64,000 bases of DNA from Microbacterium aurantiacum (GTDB lineage Bacteria; Actinomycetota; Actinomycetes; Actinomycetales; Microbacteriaceae): NCBI RefSeq assembly GCF_002872075.1, contig NZ_PGGU01000016.1:548508-612507 (forward strand), written 5' to 3'. How positions within the stretch are numbered: the stretch's first letter is position 1; the number at the start of each line of letters is the position of its first letter. Both the position numbers and the translations under genes were made by a program. Below, one piece after another: positions 61,218-64,000 of this stretch. The notes under the pieces were generated by a model. It was not told the origin of the DNA. It saw only the letters and a program-made list of their open reading frames with translations, and searched no databases.

Positions 61218-62426
61218 ATGCAGAAGCTGGATGAGACGCGGAGCGCCGACCTCGGCGCCCTTCTGTGGCTTGCCGTTGCGACCTTCTCCATGGGAATCGA
61301 CGGCTACGTGCTCGCGGGGCTCCTGCCGCAGATCGCCGACGACTTCGCGGTGACCGAGGCCGCGGCGGGACAGCTGATGACCGCGTTCGCGGTCACCGTC
61401 GCGCTCGCGGGGCCCCTGCTCGGGGCACTGACCGGCCGCTGGGAGCGCAAGGCCATCATCCTCGGGTCGCTGGCCGTTTTCGTCGTCGGCAATCTCATCG
61501 TGGCCGTCGCGCCCACCTTCGCCTGGGCGATGACCGGCCGGGTGGTCTCCGCCCTCGGCGGCGGGCTGCTGAACGCCGTCATCGCCGCCTACGTGATCGC
61601 GAAGTCGCCGCCCGAACGCCGTGGGCGCGCCCTGTCGCTCGTCTTGGGAGGGTGGCTTGCGGCGACCGCTCTGGGCGTGCCGATCGGACTCGTCGCGGGG
61701 CAGCAGGACTGGCGCATCCCGATGTTCATGGTCGTCGGCGCCGGATCCGTCGCGCTCATCGGAATCGTCCTGAAGGTGCCGACCCTTCACCTCCCGCCCC
61801 TCAGTCTGCGTGAGTCGCTGCGCCCGCTGACGCAGGGGAACATCCTCTTCGCGCTGCTGACCCCGGCGGGTCTCATGTGCGCGAGCTATTTCTGCTTCAC
61901 GTACGCGACGCTGATCTTCATCCCGCGGGTCGGCGACGGATTCGGGATGATCGCCGTGATGTTCGGCTACGGCATCGTGAGCCTCGTCGGCAACATCATC
62001 TCGGGGCGCCTCACGGACCGCATCCCGCCGTCGCGGGTGATCACGATCATCATCGGGTCGCTCATCGTCGTCGCCGCCTTCGGCTCGGCCGGCCTCCTGC
62101 TGCCCGGTGCGCTGGGGGCGACGGCCGCTGTGCTGTGGTTCGTCGGCTGCGCGTTCTTCAACGGCGGATCCGGCGTGCCGTTGCAGGCGCGGCTCGGAGC
62201 GATGGCACCGGAGTCGGCGGCCTTCGTGCTGGCACTCAACGGCAGCGCGATGTGGGTGGGCACCGCGCTCGGCAGTGCCCTGGGTGGTCTGGCGCTGACC
62301 CTCGGCGTCGCTCCCGACACGCTTCCCCTGCTGTCCACCGGAATCGTCGGCATCACTCTGCTGGCGCATCTCGTCAGCGTCCGTTCGGTGGCGCGCGCCG
62401 ATGCCAGGAGGAGGAGCGAAACCTGA
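61218..62426 (+). CDS. MFS transporter (DHA1 exporter-like)
   Basis: This 402-aa protein has 12 helices: FSMGIDGYVLAGLLPQIADDFAVTEAAAGQLMTAFA in helices 1-2 and a GALTGRWERKAIILGS motif A. It resembles AraJ/YdhP-type exporters of sugars or drugs. The open frame extends far upstream, but ATG 61218 begins the conserved protein. A ROK regulator follows 79 bp downstream on the same strand. Confidence 0.88.
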   Translation: MQKLDETRSADLGALLWLAVATFSMGIDGYVLAGLLPQIADDFAVTEAAAGQLMTAFAVTVALAGPLLGALTGRWERKAIILGSLAVFVVGNLIVAVAPTFAWAMTGRVVSALGGGLLNAVIAAYVIAKSPPERRGRALSLVLGGWLAATALGVPIGLVAGQQDWRIPMFMVVGAGSVALIGIVLKVPTLHLPPLSLRESLRPLTQGNILFALLTPAGLMCASYFCFTYATLIFIPRVGDGFGMIAVMFGYGIVSLVGNIISGRLTDRIPPSRVITIIIGSLIVVAAFGSAGLLLPGALGATAAVLWFVGCAFFNGGSGVPLQARLGAMAPESAAFVLALNGSAMWVGTALGSALGGLALTLGVAPDTLPLLSTGIVGITLLAHLVSVRSVARADARRRSET

Positions 62427-62468
62427 GCGCCGAACGAGCGTGACATTAATCCAGTTCCGCGGGTATCT

Positions 62469-62489
62469 TTGTTTGACTACCGGAACAAG
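62469..62489. promoter_or_regulatory. ROK operator site upstream of its own gene
   Basis: TTGTT (62469-62473) and AACAA (62484-62488) flank the sequence; CGGAACAAG (62481-62489) recurs at 63710-63718 before the M81 gene. Confidence 0.5.
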
Positions 62490-62505
62490 ATGATTCGAGG
62501 ACACC

Positions 62506-63687
62506 GTGACCCCGGCGACACAGACCGTGCACTCCGCGGGCGAACTCTTTCGGCTCGTACGCACCGGCCGCGCCCACTCCCGCGCCGACCTCGCGCGCCT
62601 GACCGGGCTGTCCGCGTCGACGGTCGCGCTCCGCGTCGACGAGCTCACCGCCCACGGCTTCATCGAGGAGAACGGCCAGGGCGAATCGCGAGGAGGGCGA
62701 CGTCCGCGAGTGCTCGCGGTGAAGTCGGGCGGCAGCGTCGTCGCCGGCGTCGACCTCGGCGAGAGCCACGCGACGATCGCCCTGCTGGACCGCCGTGCCG
62801 ACATCGTCGCATCCACCGTCGTGCAGGTGTCGCTGCTCGACGGCGTCGAGAGCGTCGTCGGCCAGGTGTGGGAGGCGGCCCAGCAGCTGGTGGGCCAGGA
62901 GGACGGCCTGCACATCGACGGGATCGCGATGAGCCTGCCCGGACCGGTCGACGCCCGCACCTCGCGCCTGCTCGCTCCCATGCGGATGCCGGGCTGGAAC
63001 GGCGTCGACGTCGGCGAGGTCCTCGGATCCGTCACCGGGCTGCCGTACCTCATCGACAATGACGCCAACGCCATGGCCGTCGGGGAGTACATCGAACGCG
63101 GTGGTGACGAGGAACAACTGGTCTTCGTGAAGGCCGGCAGCGGAATCGGATGCGGGATCATCCTCAACGGCTCCGTATACCGGGGCTTCCGTGGGGTCGC
63201 CGGAGACATCAGCCACGTGGCACTGCACAACGCACCGCCGGTGATCTGCTCCTGCGGACGCGTCGGATGCCTCGACGTGGTCGCGAGCGGAGCGGCGATC
63301 GTCGACGCCCTGAAAGAGGCGGGAGTGTCGGTGGAGACGCTCGACGACGTCCTCGCCCTCGCGCAGGATGCGCACCCCAAGGCCACGTCGCTTCTGCGTG
63401 AAGCCGGCGCCAGGACGGGGGAGGTGCTGGCCACCATCATCAACTTCTTCAACCCGCAGGCACTCGCCCTCGGCGGACGACTCGCGACTGCAGACGCGTT
63501 CGTGGCGGGTGTCCGGCAGGCGCTGTTCACGCTCTGCCTGCCGATGTCGACCGATTCCCTCGAGATCGGCGTGAGCCGGGCGGGCGCACTGGCCGGTGCG
63601 CGCGGAGTCGGCTGGGAACTGCTGGAGCGGATGCTCGATCCGGCGCGCATCGATGAGGATCTGCGGGTTCCCATCCAAGTGCGGTAG
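62506..63687 (+). CDS. ROK-family transcriptional regulator
   Basis: This 393-aa protein has an N-terminal MarR-like helix-turn-helix (about 15-60; HSRADLARLTGLSASTVALRVDELTAHGFI) and a sugar-kinase-like ROK domain with DLGESHATI phosphate loop, DNDANAMA and the zinc site ICSCGRVGCLD. It senses a sugar or amino sugar. GTG 62506 has GAGG 7 nt upstream. Similar sites before this gene and the M81 gene suggest it controls both. Confidence 0.9.
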   Translation: MTPATQTVHSAGELFRLVRTGRAHSRADLARLTGLSASTVALRVDELTAHGFIEENGQGESRGGRRPRVLAVKSGGSVVAGVDLGESHATIALLDRRADIVASTVVQVSLLDGVESVVGQVWEAAQQLVGQEDGLHIDGIAMSLPGPVDARTSRLLAPMRMPGWNGVDVGEVLGSVTGLPYLIDNDANAMAVGEYIERGGDEEQLVFVKAGSGIGCGIILNGSVYRGFRGVAGDISHVALHNAPPVICSCGRVGCLDVVASGAAIVDALKEAGVSVETLDDVLALAQDAHPKATSLLREAGARTGEVLATIINFFNPQALALGGRLATADAFVAGVRQALFTLCLPMSTDSLEIGVSRAGALAGARGVGWELLERMLDPARIDEDLRVPIQVR

Positions 63688-63697
63688 TCGACAAAAG

Positions 63698-63718
63698 TTG
63701 TCACCATTTCGGAACAAG
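63698..63718. promoter_or_regulatory. ROK operator site upstream of the M81 gene
   Basis: TTGT (63698-63701) and ACAA (63714-63717) flank the site, ending in CGGAACAAG, shared with 62481-62489. It lies immediately upstream of a TTATCA-17-TAAACT promoter. Confidence 0.5.
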
Positions 63719-63722
63719 TGAT

Positions 63723-63751
63723 TTATCAAGCTTCGATATGAGGCATAAACT
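63723..63751 (+). promoter_or_regulatory. promoter TTATCA-17-TAAACT, leaderless start
   Basis: The -10 TAAACT (63746-63751) ends 6 nt before ATG 63758, and a 4/6-match -35 lies 17 bp upstream. Confidence 0.5.
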
Positions 63752-63757
63752 CGAGGC

Positions 63758-64000
63758 ATGACGGAACCCTCCTCGCGTCCTCGCATCGCGATCGCCGGCA
63801 TGGCGATCGAGTCCAGCACCTTCTCGCCGCATCGAGCCGGCGAGCGCGATTTCCAACGCGTCGAGGGCGCTGAGTTGGTCGAGCGCTACGACGCGCTGCG
63901 CAACGGCGAGCTCACGGACCGCGCCGAATGGCTGCCGGTGTACTACGCGCGTTCGATCCCCGGCGGTGCGGTGCTGCCCGAGGTCTACGAGAGCATCAAG
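63758..64000 (+). CDS. M81 family metallopeptidase (MlrC-like), N-terminal part
   Basis: The first 81 residues run off the window. IAIAGMAIESSTFSPHRAGERDFQRVEG matches the N terminus of M81/MlrC proteins (usually about 490 aa), named after microcystin-linear-peptide degradation though most members probably act on other peptides or amides. In this protein the segment GMAIESSTFSP replaces the common HETNTFSP. It is preceded by a leaderless promoter and a site shared with the ROK gene. Confidence 0.8.
   Translation, partial: MTEPSSRPRIAIAGMAIESSTFSPHRAGERDFQRVEGAELVERYDALRNGELTDRAEWLPVYYARSIPGGAVLPEVYESIK

Overview
The window looks like a chromosomal segment of a high-GC actinobacterium, most probably a Microbacteriaceae member such as Microbacterium. 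The inference rests on uniformly GC-rich codons, the hexamer GCATCC/GGATGC recurring in most genes, a panC-panD-panB cluster preceded by a DUF2520 gene, a leucine-catabolism cluster ordered as in other actinobacteria, LAxTG-type sortase sorting, and many leaderless genes whose TAnnnT -10 box lies 6-8 nt before the start codon. No tRNA, rRNA, CRISPR array or insertion sequence was seen.

Layout. Bases 1-10.3 kb look like an accessory island: an unknown membrane-anchored protein and a type I restriction-modification operon (hsdM, hsdS, a NucS/DUF91-like nuclease gene, hsdR). hsdM carries a one-base frameshift in an A-run. An unknown protein with a zinc-ribbon-like tail and an orphan antitoxin-like DNA-binding protein follow. 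From 10.3 to 16.3 kb is a LacI-controlled ABC uptake operon ending in a metallophosphoesterase. From 16.5 to 26.6 kb are a secreted trypsin-like protease, several regulator-target pairs with visible operators (TetR/VOC, XRE/methionine aminopeptidase, MFS/ArsR, SRPBCC/ArsR), twin small membrane proteins, and an SDR/phosphatase pair. From 26.8 to 29.7 kb is the pantothenate operon. From 29.8 to 38.2 kb are PadR, an ABC1-family kinase, DUF503, a cell-wall-anchored MINPP-like phytase, a secreted zinc protease, and a BtrH-like/PadR operon. From 37.3 to 42.6 kb are an AraC/GH4 alpha-galactosidase pair and a TetR/NCS1 permease/MBL hydrolase group.

The most notable locus is 44.36-46.81 kb. It encodes a 66-aa Trp- and Lys-rich peptide matching the residue spacing of the aureocin A53/lacticin Q leaderless bacteriocins, followed by two membrane proteins with bacterial PH domains (YdbS/YdbT-like), a protein type associated with such bacteriocins. 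A strong hairpin separates the peptide gene from the PH pair, and a two-component system lies directly downstream.

From 49.1 to 58.6 kb are RNase HI, a thiolase, and a catabolic cluster (acyl-CoA dehydrogenase, HpcH/CitE lyase, MaoC, and biotin-dependent carboxylase alpha and beta) with a divergent TetR regulator. Four 74-bp tandem hairpin repeats lie inside this region. From 58.7 to 64 kb are a protealysin/emfourin pair, hypotheticals, an MFS exporter, a ROK regulator, and the start of an M81 (MlrC-like) peptidase gene.
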